Shown: positions 1-10,984 of the stretch, piece after piece
Layout: each line of letters starts with the position of its first letter
Position numbering within the stretch: position 1 is the stretch's first letter
Source: Anaspis maculata
Lineage: Eukaryota > Arthropoda > Insecta > Coleoptera > Scraptiidae
DNA length: 64,000 nucleotides
Assembly (NCBI GenBank): GCA_949128115.1
Contig: OX421961.1
Coordinates: forward strand, 80,459,277 to 80,523,276
Reading direction: 5' to 3'
Made by a program: the position numbers and the translations under genes
The notes under the pieces: generated by a model
Databases searched by the model: none
What the model saw: only the letters and a program-made list of their open reading frames with translations
Told to the model about the DNA's origin: nothing

Positions 1-480
1 ATTAGACCATTTATCCATGCAGAGTTGAATTCTGCCGACAAAATGCTGCGAGAATAACTTTTTTTTGAGTGAACTGTAGAAACCCAAGCCATCTTGCCGC
101 GAAACAAAATTATTTGACTACCTATTTTATTGTTTTTCCGACAACTTACTTGTCAAAATTAATCATAAGTGCCATATATATTTGTAATCAGAAAAAAAGG
201 CTCCACCAAATAACGGAATAAAATATAAGGTGTTGTATTTAAAATAAAAAAGTTACATACCACACCCTGTATACGGTACCAATTAGGAACTTTTAGAGGA
301 TCGATTCAAGGTCCCTGGGAAAAATCGTGAAGAAAAAGTTTTTAATTCTTCGAAATATCTTGAAGGGGAATCTACTGAAGGAGGGTGAATTTTACCGTGA
401 ACACCCTGTACAGGCATCAATGGAAAGCCCAGAGGAAGAGGTTTTTTTTTCATCTAAAGTATTTTGTTTTGTCGGTCATG
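1..480. other. No gene recognised; probable intron of the SVOP-type gene
   Basis: No exon of the transporter that resumes at 1681 is recognisable here. Two strings of the type CACCCTGTA (about 262-275 and 401-412) resemble orphan ends of the TACAGGGTG foldback elements seen elsewhere in the window. The open frame at 327-545 has no recognisable domain. Confidence 0.5.
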
Positions 481-1086
481 AATACACAATATTGCGCGGA
501 AGTGGCGCTCCGACACAGATGTCATGCGAACTAAGAAAACGGTGACAAGTTATCATCGCGCATGTTCAGGGCACGGGTTCAGGGCCGCTATTCTTGAATC
601 GTGTGAGAAAAGTTCCTGGGAGTAAAATACATTCCGCAGTACACTGATGTAGCGAATGTTGCCTAAAATCGTGGTTTTTAGGCAACTTTCGCTACATAAG
701 TGTAGTACGGACTACGGATTATATAAAACTCAGAGGACTGACTGTCGCCACACCATGCTGTCGTCAATACAATACAGCACTGATTAAATGAAATATCCCC
801 AGACAATTTTGCGGTAAATTTGAATGCTATGGTTGAAGTGTTCCATGTTTTTTTCATTTCGTAATTTGGGGCATTTGGGAATGATCCCTCACATATGTGC
901 TTTCATGAATAGGTTGCGAGGGTTACACCGATTTTTCTATGTAACCACTTTTTCTTGAAAACGACGCATAATCCATTGAGCTTAGTTTGCGAATCACCTA
1001 TTTTACAGCGTAACATATGGAAGACTTCGAACGAATCACCTCGTTTTTTAGCGCATGCGCTAAGCGGTCACGCAATATTGTGTATT
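481..1086. mobile_element. Short TIR element, copy 1 (about 606 bp)
   Basis: It begins AATACACAATATTGCG and ends CGCAATATTGTGTATT, a perfect terminal inverted repeat of 16 bp. An internal hairpin at about 632-705 (ATGTAGCGAATGTTGCCT against AGGCAACTTTCGCTACAT) is conserved. The same element recurs at 21174-22028. There is no coding capacity, so this is a non-autonomous DNA transposon (MITE); the superfamily is not identified. Confidence 0.75.
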
Positions 1087-1252
1087 CCCGCATTCTTGTG
1101 ACTTGTCCGATTAAAATAGGATTTTCTTGGAAACTGGAGCACCTACAAGCATCGGCGCCCCCTCAAAAGAAAGCTAAAAAGTCAGCCTTCGCAGAAATTT
1201 GCAGGCCTTGTGAATTCATCAAAATACATCCGATTTTGACAACTGATGCTCT

Positions 1253-1470
1253 GCCGCCATATTGAAATTTCTTATTAGTGGAACGATTTTCATGGAGCTT
1301 GGAACTTACCCTTCTTTCGTATGTTTATTCTTACTTTCCAGCTAAATTTCAACATTCCGCCGCCATATTGAAATATCTTATTAGTGAAACGATTTTCATG
1401 AAACTTGGAACTTACCCTTGTCTAGTACGATTATTCTGATTTTCAAGTCAAATTTTATGATTCTGAAAAC
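1253..1470 (-). repeat. Two monomers of the 'ATATGGCGG' minisatellite
   Basis: Two adjacent copies (about 1253-1360 and 1362-1470) carry CCGCCATATTGAAAT, then TTATTAGTGRAACGATTTTC, then GGAACTTACCCTT. On the reverse strand these match the satellite at 29525-30215, so one repeat family sits at two loci in opposite orientation. Confidence 0.7.
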
Positions 1471-1680
1471 TCTGCTCAAATAACGGTAGAATGAGCTTTA
1501 AGGATATAAAATGATGTAATGAAATTCGCTTGCCCTTGAAAAAAATTCATACATAGAGTAATCACTAGTTAGTCAATCTTACTGTCATCATGACATTTCA
1601 GTAAGTAGGTACACCACAGTACTTTACTGTGGAAATTCACAGTCAAGCAATCTGTGACACAAAGCTTCTTTGTTTTGTAG

Positions 1681-2942
1681 TGTTTTTGGGCACTGGGTGC
1701 ATGCTTTGAAGTAGCCTTGGCCTTGGTTGTGATGCCCACTTTAGGCTGGCAGTGGCTTCTGGCCCTTTCAACGGGCCCACTGCTGGCTTTTGCAGTGGTT
1801 TGTCCTGTAAGTAGAAAGATTTTTTTGTTGTTTTATTTTCCTTCAAATCGAATTCCGTTTCACAGTGGCTGCCCGAATCTGCAAGATTTCATGTCGCCAG
1901 CGGACAAACAGATAAAGCTCTTGAAACCCTTGAAAAAATTGCTAAAGATAATGGAAAACCCATGTTACTGGGTCGTTTAGTTGTGGACGATGCCACTACT
2001 TCTTCGCCACACAGAGGGCGCTTCAGGGATTTACTTGTGCCGTCGCTCAGGAGAACCTCACTGTTGTTGTGGTTCATTTGGTAATGAATGAATAAATTAA
2101 AATTCAAAGCAGTGAGCAGGATACCGCGAATAATTGACTATAACGAGTATGATGTTTTAGGATGGCTTGTGCTTTCTGCTACTATGGCCTGGTTTTGATG
2201 ACAACAGAACTTTTTGAAACGTCCAGCATAGTATGCTCGGATAAACCTCTACCAAGTCAGGCTTTTGACACTTGCGCTGCAGATTGTAAGCAGTTGCAAA
2301 CAACTGACTATATGGATTTGCTATGGACTACACTAGCTGAATTCCCTGGTGAGATTGTAATTTATTGAAAACGCTGTTCTGTGTCAGCAATTCAGCAATG
2401 TCTACAAAAACTTTTATTATGTGTAGGAATTTTCATCACCATTTTCACGATAGAACGGTTTGGTCGGAAGAAAACCATGGCGGTGCAGTTTGTAGTTTAC
2501 GCAATTTGTTGCTCTTTCCTGGTGGTATGCACCGAAAAGTAGGTGTTTCGTAAAACCTTTCATAAAGAAAAAACTAAGACAAATAATTTTCAGGCGGGCT
2601 TTTCTGACGGTGATGCTATTCTTGGCAAGGGGAATCATAGCTGGGGTTTTCCAGGCTGCTTACGTGTACACACCAGAAGTGTATCCCACGTCTCTAAGGG
2701 CCGTTGGAGTCGGTTCTTGTAGTGCCATGGCCCGTTTGGGCGCCATGGTGACCCCTTATGTAGCTCAGGTTTTACTCAGGTCTTCCATAACTTTTGCAAC
2801 CACTATTTATACAATAGCTGCTGTTTTGGCGGCCATAGCGTGCATGGTGTTGCCTTTTGAAACTACCGGAAAAGAACTAACTGAAAACGTCCAGCAGCAG
2901 GCCAACGCCAACGCACCCAATGCTACCCGTACTGAGCAATAA
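1681..2942 (+). CDS. SVOP: Synaptic vesicle 2-related (SVOP-type) MFS transporter, C-terminal half
   Basis: Five exons read in phase: 1681-1806, 1866-2080, 2161-2348, 2427-2538 and 2594-2942 (stop TAA at 2940). All introns are 52-80 bp with GT-AG ends. Together they give 329 residues, equivalent to the portion of SVOP from about the middle of the protein to its C-terminus. Landmarks are FEVALAL and [13 protein letters not shown] (transmembrane segment), WLPESAR (the PES-R motif after TM6 of sugar-porter-like MFS), WFIW and [12 protein letters not shown], then [22 protein letters not shown] (the G-R-K/R loop motif) and [24 protein letters not shown] and SV2 are twelve-helix carriers related to organic-cation transporters; the SVOP substrate is not settled. 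Exon 1681 starts in phase 0, so the N-terminal half must lie in exons upstream of the window. SV2 proper is less likely because no long luminal loop is seen. The gene reads intact. Confidence 0.93.
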
Positions 2943-2946
2943 TAAA
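2941..2946 (+). terminator. Candidate poly(A) signal of the SVOP-type gene
   Basis: AATAAA overlaps the stop codon at 2940-2942 and is followed by a very AT-rich stretch with further near-matches up to about 3080. The exact cleavage site cannot be read from sequence. Confidence 0.4.
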
Positions 2947-4165
2947 TAATAATTAATACTTTAAAAGACTCATCAAGACTGTTTCAGTATTTTTCACTGT
3001 GGTATTAACAATGATATTAAACCAAAGTACTTAATATTTAATAATGTATGTTGTTGCACTGTTTGTAATTAATTATAGTATTTATAGTAATAATTATAGT
3101 AGGATAAGTTTTGACTTAGAGAATTGATAATTACTGGACGCCGCTTGAAATATATGTTCAGGTACGTCCTAAATAACATACCAAAAGTCACGGGCGGGAT
3201 TAATCTGCGAGTCTGGAAAAACTTCAGCATATACCTGAAATCTTGCTGGAATCTGGAACGCATAATACGTAGAGAAAGAAAAGTCGTAAAGACGTATTTT
3301 TCTTTTTGGACCTGAATTTTTTTGAAACGCTTCCTGGAACAAGACAAAATGTTCTGGGAGCAGGGAGTGTGAGAGACTACATAGGACTTGACTGACTGAG
3401 TCAAATGATGAGCTTGAGGAAATTACGAAACTCACTCAGTGTTCCTGAGGACCAAAAAATCAAATCACAAATCAGTTCCTATACTATAGTTTTCTTTATA
3501 TTCTCGAATCTTTTCAAATAAATTTTTAATGTTCCCAACCGATAGAAATGCTATCTTTAGCAGAAATTGATAGTTTGAAGTGTTTTCTAAATGGATCTCA
3601 CAACACGTTGTTTTCTAAATGGGTCTCACAACACGTTATAGCAAGTCCTCAAAGTCAACGTTTCTTCTAATCAAACTAAATTCAGCAATGTTTAGCAGGC
3701 CAGGCCGAGCCGTTTGAGTTACTACCAGCTGAACCAAGAGCTTGCCAGAGTTTATTGTCTCGGAAGAAAAGTTGACTCTGGGGATTTTCTGACGTGTTTC
3801 GTGTTCTGGTCACTTATAAATCAGTTAAAAAACACTTCAAGCAATTTTTTCTGCAAAACTTACCATTCGTATTGATTGGGTGGGAGCATTGAGAAAATAA
3901 TTTGACAAGCGCTGCAAAAAATCTGTTCAATGATAGTTTTTTACTGCAAATACATACAATATATATATAGAATTGTAACGCATTCTATATGACAAATAAC
4001 CTTACAACGAACAATTGAAAAAAATTGTCTATACAACCTTTCATTCTCTGCCCATGTGCGTTTCAGCGAAATTCCAGGCATACTGGAGCTTTTCCAATTC
4101 CCCAGGCAAATCCCGAATCCCAGCCTATTGTGACTTTTAGTATGTTGTAGGATGGACCCAAAACG
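2947..4165. other. Intergenic, no gene; 28-bp tandem duplication at 3582-3637
   Basis: After the SVOP-type 3' end I see no coding exon with recognisable similarity. The only clear structure is a direct duplication of a 28-bp unit (GTTTTCTAAATGG...CAACACGTT) at 3582-3609 and 3610-3637, differing by one base. The short frames at 3069-3435 overlap on both strands and look random. Confidence 0.5.
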
Positions 4166-5085
4166 TATACAGGGTGTCCGTTTTTCGAGGCTAAGCATGG
4201 GTATCTCGCTTATCTTTGAAGATACAGAGTCGGTTAAATTAGAAAAAAGTTGCGAATTTTCATGACGATCAATGATCCAAGAAGATATTTGACTTGTCAG
4301 TTTTAGTTTTCGAAATATCGAGAAAAAACAGAAATTTGTAATTTTTGTTTTTATTTTTTATTTGAAAAACGGTTGAAGGTAGCCTTTTCTAGTGAAGACA
4401 TTGTGAAGGCACTTTTTCAAGGGGAATTCAATGTTGCTAAAATCATCATTCTAGCTTTCAAAACAACCGAGATATGACATCCAACTTTTTTTTCTCTAAT
4501 GGGCGCCATATTGGATTTTGACATTTTTGAATACAATTTCATTTTCTGGTTACAACGATGTGTCACATGCCACTGTTGAATTCATGCTTTAGATCAAAAA
4601 AAAATTTTCAAAGAGTGCTTTGGAAACAAAATCAGCATCGACAATAGAAAAAAACGTAAATGTCAAACATTCATTCAACATTGACATGTGGCACATCGTT
4701 CTAACCAGATAAGAATACCGTATTCAAAAATATCAAAATCCAATATGGCGCCCATTAGAGAAAAAAGTTGAATGTCGTATCTCGGTTGGTTTGAAAGCTA
4801 AAATAAAGATTTTGGCAGATTTGGATTCCCCTTGAAAAAGTGCCCTGACAATGTCTAGATTAGAAAAGGCCACCTTCAACCGTTTTTTGAATAAAAAATG
4901 AAAACAAAAATCAAAATCCTGTTTTTTCACGATATCTCAAAAACGAAAATCGATACGTCAAATTTCTTTTCGGATCATTGATCGTCATGAAAATACGCAA
5001 CTTTTTCCTAATTTAACCGACTTTGTATCTCTTAAGATAAGCGAGATACCCATGCTTAGCCTCGAAAAACGGACACCCTGTATAT
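4166..5085. mobile_element. TACAGGGTG-type foldback element A (about 920 bp)
   Basis: This is a near-complete palindrome: the left end TATACAGGGTGTCCG is repeated in inverse orientation as CGGACACCCTGTATA. The arms run on for several hundred bases (GATACAGAGTCGGTTAAATT against AATTTAACCGACT). No coding potential remains. The subterminal sequence is shared with element B at 6567-8112, so A and B are one family. TA flanks suggest a TA target duplication. Confidence 0.8.
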
Positions 5086-5129
5086 TATAGGCGTCTAGTA
5101 ATAATCAATTTAAGTTTCAGTAAAATATC

Positions 5130-5450
5130 GTCTATAGTCCGGAGGTTAGTGACATGAACCAAAGTAACATGACATGACAGTAACAAAAGCACGAACATTG
5201 GTAGGAGGCACAAACGACCGTGCCTTTTCGATTGAGAAGAAGGAGCGCCACGCAATTTTTTTCTCGGAGGGTCGCCAGGGGGTCCTTGCAATTTGAATAA
5301 GCTGGAGCCCCTACGGAACCACTTTGAAATATCGCCAAACCATGAAAAGGAAACGTATGACTCTACCATAAACCTCAACAGCATCAGTCACCATGTCGCC
5401 ATCATTCTTCACTGTTAAAAAAAATCTTTGGCTAGTGTGAAGAATTTGTT
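5130..5450 (-). repeat. Interspersed repeat, inverted copy of 10160-10440
   Basis: This stretch (GGAGCCCCTACGGAACC, ACGTATGACT, CATCATTCTTCACTGTTAAA, GGCTAGTG) is the reverse complement of 10160-10440. The pair brackets about 4.7 kb holding elements B and C. They may be the outer arms of one old composite or simply two copies of a family in opposite orientation. Confidence 0.6.
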
Positions 5451-5684
5451 CAAATTTTTTTTCACCTGCAAGAACATGCGAAATTGGCGCGCGTTTGATG
5501 TCTTTTCCCAAATTTCCGCATCAGCTTATTCGATTTATAAAGTCGAAAATGCGAGAGATTTTCGGGAGAACTCCAAGTAAAGAAGTGAGCAATTTTCACT
5601 GCCCAGATTAACAGCGTTTTTTTAATATTCCCAATCGATATTACTGATACCATTACTAGGGAAAAATATGTTGCAGTGTCCTCT

Positions 5685-6192
5685 AACAATTACTACGTTT
5701 CCATGGAGAATTGAAATCGATTTGAAAACGGTATCGGGATTGAATACGGAAGTGTTCACATGAGTGGTTCGAACTCGGTATTCAAATCGATTTGAATTCT
5801 GTTTACATATCTGTCATGTAAGTCTAACCCTAACCTAAAACTATCCCAACCTAACGTATCAAAGAAAGTGCAAATACTCTGCAAACTGCAAGTGTGCAGA
5901 AGGCAGAAGTGCAGACAACAGGTGCAAGTATGAATGCGACCCTCGATGCGACCAGAACAGCGGTTTTACTCATTTCTATGTGTCAGTTTCTGTTTGTTTA
6001 TGTTTCGATCCAATCCGATTGGGTTTCCATGAGTAATTTCGATCCGATCCCGATACGATCCCAGAATTTGCCGAATCGACCTTGAAACTCAAATCGATTT
6101 GGATACAGTTCTGCAAGTGTTTACATGCAGTTTTCAATCCCGATACCGTTTTCAAATCGATTTCAATTCTCCATGGAAACGTAGTAATTGTT
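5685..6192. mobile_element. Inverted-repeat element (about 508 bp)
   Basis: The left arm AACAATTACTACGTTTCCAT, then GAATTGAAATCGATTTG, then ACGGTATCGGGATTGAA, is repeated inverted at about 6135-6192. The loop holds a second inverted motif around CAAATCGATTTG. No open frame of substance is present. It behaves as a MITE or foldback of unknown family. Confidence 0.7.
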
Positions 6193-6499
6193 TTAAGACT
6201 TCAAATGCGGATAACCACACGTAAAAATCCTGTACAATTTTTTTTAATAAGAAGGCTCTCAGCTCTCAGTTGTACCAGTAGCTGTAGTTGTACCCATTCC
6301 AGGGAAAAAGGAAGCAGGTAGCTGCAAAAGTTCTCTGCACAACTGGTTTTCACGGCAAGCAGTGCTACTATTATTTTGGACCGGCATCCTACTCTTCAAC
6401 TTTTGGGATTTTTGCGTGCGGTTCCGCATTAAAATCTTGAAATATTGTTGAGAGGGCAGTCCAACCTATTTTTCTCTAGTAATAGGTTGCTCTAGGTTG

Positions 6500-6566
6500 C
6501 TCAGCTGCGCTTCGGGATTTAAACAGGCGCCGCAGCTATAATAGCATTTTTCACAACCTTGGTAGC
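6500..6566 (+). repeat. Host repeat H, copy 1 (left part), interrupted by element B
   Basis: CAGCTGCGCTTCGGGAT, GCAGCTATAATA and CACAACCTTGGTA match the repeat at 34762-34985. The match resumes after element B at 8111 with TAATATACTAT. Relative to the uninterrupted copy, element B has entered the TATATAATATAC stretch. Confidence 0.65.
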
Positions 6567-8112
6567 TATACAGGTGTCCCGTTTTTCAACGCTCACTATT
6601 GGTATCTCGGAAACGGTAAGAGATACAGAGTCGGTTAAATTACAAAAAAGTTGCGCAATTTTATGACTATTTCAAAAATGTCAAAATATCAAAGATATCT
6701 TTGTTAATTTTTGAAGTATCCCAAAAAAACTGAAAAATGCCGAATTCCTAAAATTCAAATAAGTTTTTTATTATGACAGCTATCAATTTGAAAATTGGTA
6801 TCCTGACATTTTTGAAGGTCCTTGATCGACTGACGTCAATAATTTTTCTCTACACTCACTAGTTTTTGAGATATGACAGTTAACTTAATTTTTTCTTATG
6901 GACACCATATCATTTATCCACCCCATAAAACTCATCTTTTTTTTCCCTTTACAAAGATATAAAATACTCGTGGAATTTTTGTCGAAATAACCGGTAAAAA
7001 TTGAAAAAACCATTTCTGGGGCGAATAAATCTAGTTACCGGTTTGGTTGCCATGCTCTCGTGGCATAATAACGATGGCATTCGGTTGCCATGGTCTGTTG
7101 ATTTTGGAAAAAAATGAGTTACATTCCGTTTTTATGTATTTGATAATGATAATTGATAATGATAAAACAAATGCAAAACCAAGTACCTATAACACAAAAT
7201 AACATCGCAATAGCAATAAACATTTATAATTTACAATTACTCGAAATGGGGTCCATTTTGCGGGGAACGCTCCAAGATCAAATTTATGGTTCATGACAGA
7301 ACATTCCAAAGCAACTAAGAGCTGGAAGCAAGGAGTTGATGATGCGTTTCAGTCAATTAACCCGCACGATATCAGCGCAGCCGTTGAAAATATGGCTGAA
7401 AGGCACACAACTCTTCATAGAGCAAAATGGACTCCAATTCGGACAATTGTAAATTATGAATGTTTATTGCTATTGCTATGTCATTTTGTGTTATACTTAG
7501 TTCTGTATTTATTTTTATTGTTATTCATTATCATTATCAATTACACAAAAACGGAATGTAACTGAACTTTTTTCAAAATCAACAGACCATAGCAACCAAA
7601 TGCCATTGTTTATATGCCACAAGAGCATGGCAACCGAAGCGGTAACTCGATTTTTTCGCCTTAGCAACAGTTTTTCCAATTTTTACAGGTTATTTTGACA
7701 AAAATGCTACAAGTGTTTTATATCTTTGTAAAGAGGAAGAAAAGATGAGTTTTATGGGGTGGATAAATGATATAGTGCCCATAAGAAAAAATGAAGTTGA
7801 CTGTCATATCTCAAAAACTAGTGAGCGCAGAAAAAAATTATTAACGTCAGTCGATCAAGGACCTTGAAAAATGTCAAGATACCAATTTTCAAATTGATAG
7901 CTGTCATAATAAAGAAATGATTTGTAATTTTCGAATTCGGCATTTCTCAGTTTTTTTGGGATATTTCAGAAATGACAGAAGATATCTTGGATATCTTGAG
8001 ATATTTGAGATAGTATAAAATTGCGCAACTTTTTTGTAATTTAACCGACTCTGTATCTTTTACCGTTTCTGAGATACCAATGGTGAGCGTTGAAAAACGG
8101 GACACCTGTATA
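6567..8112. mobile_element. TACAGGTGTCC-type foldback element B (about 1.55 kb)
   Basis: The ends are TATACAGGTGTCCCG and CGGGACACCTGTATA. The inverted arms continue through GATACAGAGTCGGTTAAATT, GTTGCGCAATTTTA and CACCCCATAAAACTCAT towards a centre near 7330. The shared subterminal block links it to element A. Open frames inside, such as the one at 7293, carry no transposase motif. It is a non-autonomous foldback. Confidence 0.8.
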
Positions 8113-8175
8113 ATATACTATCTCTTACTACCTACTAGCTGTGAAGTAGGCTGTTATTCGGCCAGATTCTATAAT

Positions 8176-8302
8176 AGCTGTATTACACTACACAATTTCT
8201 TGTACAATCTGTCAGTTCAACAATCAAGTTCACTGTTTTTTGACACTATTTTGGCAGATTGTTCAAGAAATTGTACAAGAAATTGTGTATTGTAATACAG
8301 CT
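8176..8302. mobile_element. Small hairpin MITE
   Basis: AGCTGTATTACA...ACAATTTCTTGTACAA on the left is mirrored by TTGTACAAGAAATTGTGTAT and TAATACAGCT on the right, leaving a short loop. A transcript would fold into a stem of about 40 bp. Confidence 0.65.
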
Positions 8303-8318
8303 TTAAGGGAATAGTCAA

Positions 8319-8411
8319 GGTAATCACCGTGCTTACGATAAAATTGCTAGGGCAGCGGGCCTTCCTATTGGTAGTCGCCATAGCAATTTGATAATAAGCA
8401 CGGTGATTACC
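8319..8411. mobile_element. Small hairpin MITE
   Basis: GGTAATCACCGTGCTTA at 8319 is mirrored by TAAGCACGGTGATTACC ending at 8411. The arms continue with partial pairing around CAAATTGCTA. No coding capacity. Confidence 0.6.
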
Positions 8412-8475
8412 ATCAGAGACATATTCCCTTATATGTAGAATCAGGCCGGTTGACCTGCTTGGAGGTCGTGAATGA

Positions 8476-9870
8476 TTTTTTTTTCACTACTAGCCGTGAA
8501 GTACATCATTATTAACCTGTTCCTCAACTAAGATCGCGATTTTCAAGTAGTAAAAAAAATTCTATACAGGGTGATTCATGAGTGACCTTACATAGGCTAA
8601 TGAGAGATAGAGGACTTCGAGGCGAGTCAGGATCCACTGAAAATTTTTTATTTTCTCCGATGGTTACGAAGATACAGGGTGTTTTGTGTGTTTCGTATGA
8701 AACTTTGATAAGCGATATTTCTGAAACGGCCGAAGGTATTTTGTTGAAATTCACCAGTAATATTTCTCTGTTGGAACTCATCCCGGAGCCATACCGGGTA
8801 AGTCAAAATCCAGGGCCGGGCTAGAAAAAAGGTGTCCCTTTTTTGTTTCATCAAAAAGTACATTTTCTGACAGCTTTTCTAAAAAACTGCTATCGGATTC
8901 AAAAAGCTAAGGAAAAATGCTTCAAGAATCACTCTTCAATTTAGATGGCACACCTAAACCGTTTCGACAATAAAATTAAAAGTAAAATTTGTGGGTGAGT
9001 TCCCATTTTCGACCGGACATAATCGACTCATTGTTTGATCGAATTCATTAAAATTCATTTTTTGGCTTGTCTCTGTTGAATAGAAGGGCTTGGTTGAAGA
9101 AAAAATTTCAGAGCTGACTTTTTTTTTTCATGACAAAATCGAGAGCGAAACCAAAATTAGACTCGATTTGATCGTCAAAAAAAAAATTTCCGGCTATGGA
9201 ATTTTTCTTACTACCAAGCCCTTCTGTTCCACAGAGACAAGCTAAAAAATGAATTTTAATGAATTCAATCAAACAATGAGTCGATTATGTCCGGTCAAAA
9301 ATGGAAACTTACTCACAAATATTACTTTTAATTTTTTTGTCGAAACGGTCTAGGTGTGCCATCTACATTGAAGAGTGATTCTTGAAGCATTTTTCCTTAG
9401 CTTTTCGAATCCGATAACAGTTTTCCAGAAAAGCGGTCAGAAAATGTACTTTTTGATCAAATAAAAAAGGGGCACATTTTTTCAATTCCGGCCCTGGATT
9501 TTGACTTACCCGGTATGACTTCTGGATAAGTTCCAGCAGAGAAATATTACTGGTGAATTTCAACACAATATCTTCAGCCGTTTCAGAAATATCGCTGATC
9601 AAAGTTTCACACGAAACACACAAAACACCCTGTATCTTCGTAACCAATGGAGAAAACAAAATTTCCTCAGTGGATCCTGACTCGCCTCGAAGTCCTCTAT
9701 CTCCCATTAGCCTATGTAAGGTCACTCATGAATCACCCTGTATAAATCACGGTCGAGAAAATTATTATAGCTTCAGCGCCTTATATCCCTCAGCTGCGCT
9801 TCGGGATCTAAACTGGCGCTTCAGCTATAATAATACTTTCTCAACCTTTATATATAATATACTATTCACA
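8476..9870 (+). repeat. Host repeat H, copy 2, split by element C
   Basis: The left part 8476-8562 (CACTACTAGCCGTGAAGT, CATCATTATTAACCTG, TTTTCAAGTAG) and the right part 9745-9870 (CACGGTCGAGAAAATTA, TTCAGCGCCTTATATCCCTC, CAGCTGCGCTTCGGGATC) are continuous in the intact copy at 34762-34985. This makes the 34.8-kb copy an internal empty site for element C. Confidence 0.8.
8563..9744. mobile_element. TACAGGGTG-type foldback element C (about 1.18 kb)
   Basis: The ends are TATACAGGGTGATTCATG and CATGAATCACCCTGTATA. The arms read GTGACCTTACATAGGCTAAT and CATTAGCCTATGTAAGGTCAC and continue inward through a second inverted block (GACCGGACATAATCGACTCA). It therefore folds along nearly its whole length. 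Comparison with the empty copy of host repeat H shows exactly two duplicated bases, TA. Overlapping open frames on both strands are by-products of the palindrome. Confidence 0.85.
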
Positions 9871-10014
9871 ACCAGTGGGCTGACTGTCACATTATTAACC
9901 GCCTGTCACTTTAAAACCTCCTGTCATGAGTCGTGTCACATTTCATAATCTCAAAAATCGGTACAAATCAGAATTTAATGTTTGCTAGTAGTAATAATAG
10001 TATATTATTCAACA

Positions 10015-10067
10015 CGCGGGTAATGATTGCTTCTTTTATTACTTCTGAGTAATAGCCATTACCCGCG
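10015..10067. repeat. Short inverted repeat
   Basis: CGCGGGTAATG and CATTACCCGCG are exact inverses around a 31-base loop that itself contains a near-palindrome of ATTACT type. Confidence 0.55.
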
Positions 10068-10159
10068 AGTAGAATACTATGCTTTATCCAGTCTTATTAA
10101 AAAACGCGCAGGCATGTATGCGCGTGATAATGCGTGCATTATTCAATAGGATTGGATAA

Positions 10160-10440
10160 AACAAATTTTTCGCACTAGCCGAAGACTTATTTTTTTTTAA
10201 CTGTGAAGAACGATAGCGACATGGTGAGTGATGCTGTTAAGGTTTATGGTAGTCATACGTTTATTTTTCATTGGGTATAGCGATATTGAAGAGCGGTTCC
10301 GTAGGGGCTCCACCCCTTTCAAATTTCAAGGCCTCCCTGCATGACGACTCCCCGAGAAAAAATCCGCGTGGCGCTCCTTCTCAATCGAAATCACGTGATT
10401 CTTGGTTACTAACCTCCGGACTACTACCTATCGTGAGGAT
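10160..10440 (+). repeat. Interspersed repeat, inverted partner of 5130-5450
   Basis: It contains AAATTTTTCGCACTAGCC, AACTGTGAAGAACGATAG, GTCATACGTTTATTTT and GCGGTTCCGTAGGGGCTCC, each the inverse of a block in 5130-5450. It has no gene. Confidence 0.6.
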
Positions 10441-10984
10441 TTATTTTATAAACCCCCTACATTTTGACATACGTATGTAGAGGTACTATGTACTACTTGC
10501 TTGATATTTATTTGTTAGGTTTAAGTTTTATAATGTGATGACGAAGGTGCTGGTTTTGTATCAATCTTATTTTATTACCTATTTACAAATCGAATATTTA
10601 TGAAAAAAAAAAAAAAAGATTACCTTGTTTAATTCATTTACTTTATTGCACTGCTTTTGTTCGCCGGAACGGCCATCGGCCAGTGTATCAAGTTCGTGTG
10701 TTGCACTATAGCTGGCCGAAGAGTCGTGCCACAACAGATAGGGGAGACCTGGGACTCCTGGGAGACTGGGGTGAACACTTTTACCACAGAATTTTACTTC
10801 CCTCCACCACCATGGAAAGTATTGCATTATTGCAATCGTACAAAAAAACTTCAAGATTTCGACAGATATACCCATTTTGAGGTCTTCCAAGACGACTATT
10901 TTAGAATTAGGACTATTTCCAGAATGATGGTCGTCACTTATTACGTCATTTAAAAAGCCCATGAAAAACTACTCAGAACCCAAT
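10441..10984. other. No gene recognised
   Basis: The stretch is unique-looking sequence with an A-tract at about 10601-10617. Overlapping frames on both strands at 10579-10962 contain no recognisable domain, and no convincing splice-linked exon was found. Confidence 0.45.

Noticed and set aside
9363..9948. Overlapping 120-131 codon frames on opposite strands within element C
   Set aside because: They mirror the frames at 8524-8863 because the element is a palindrome; neither shows a domain.
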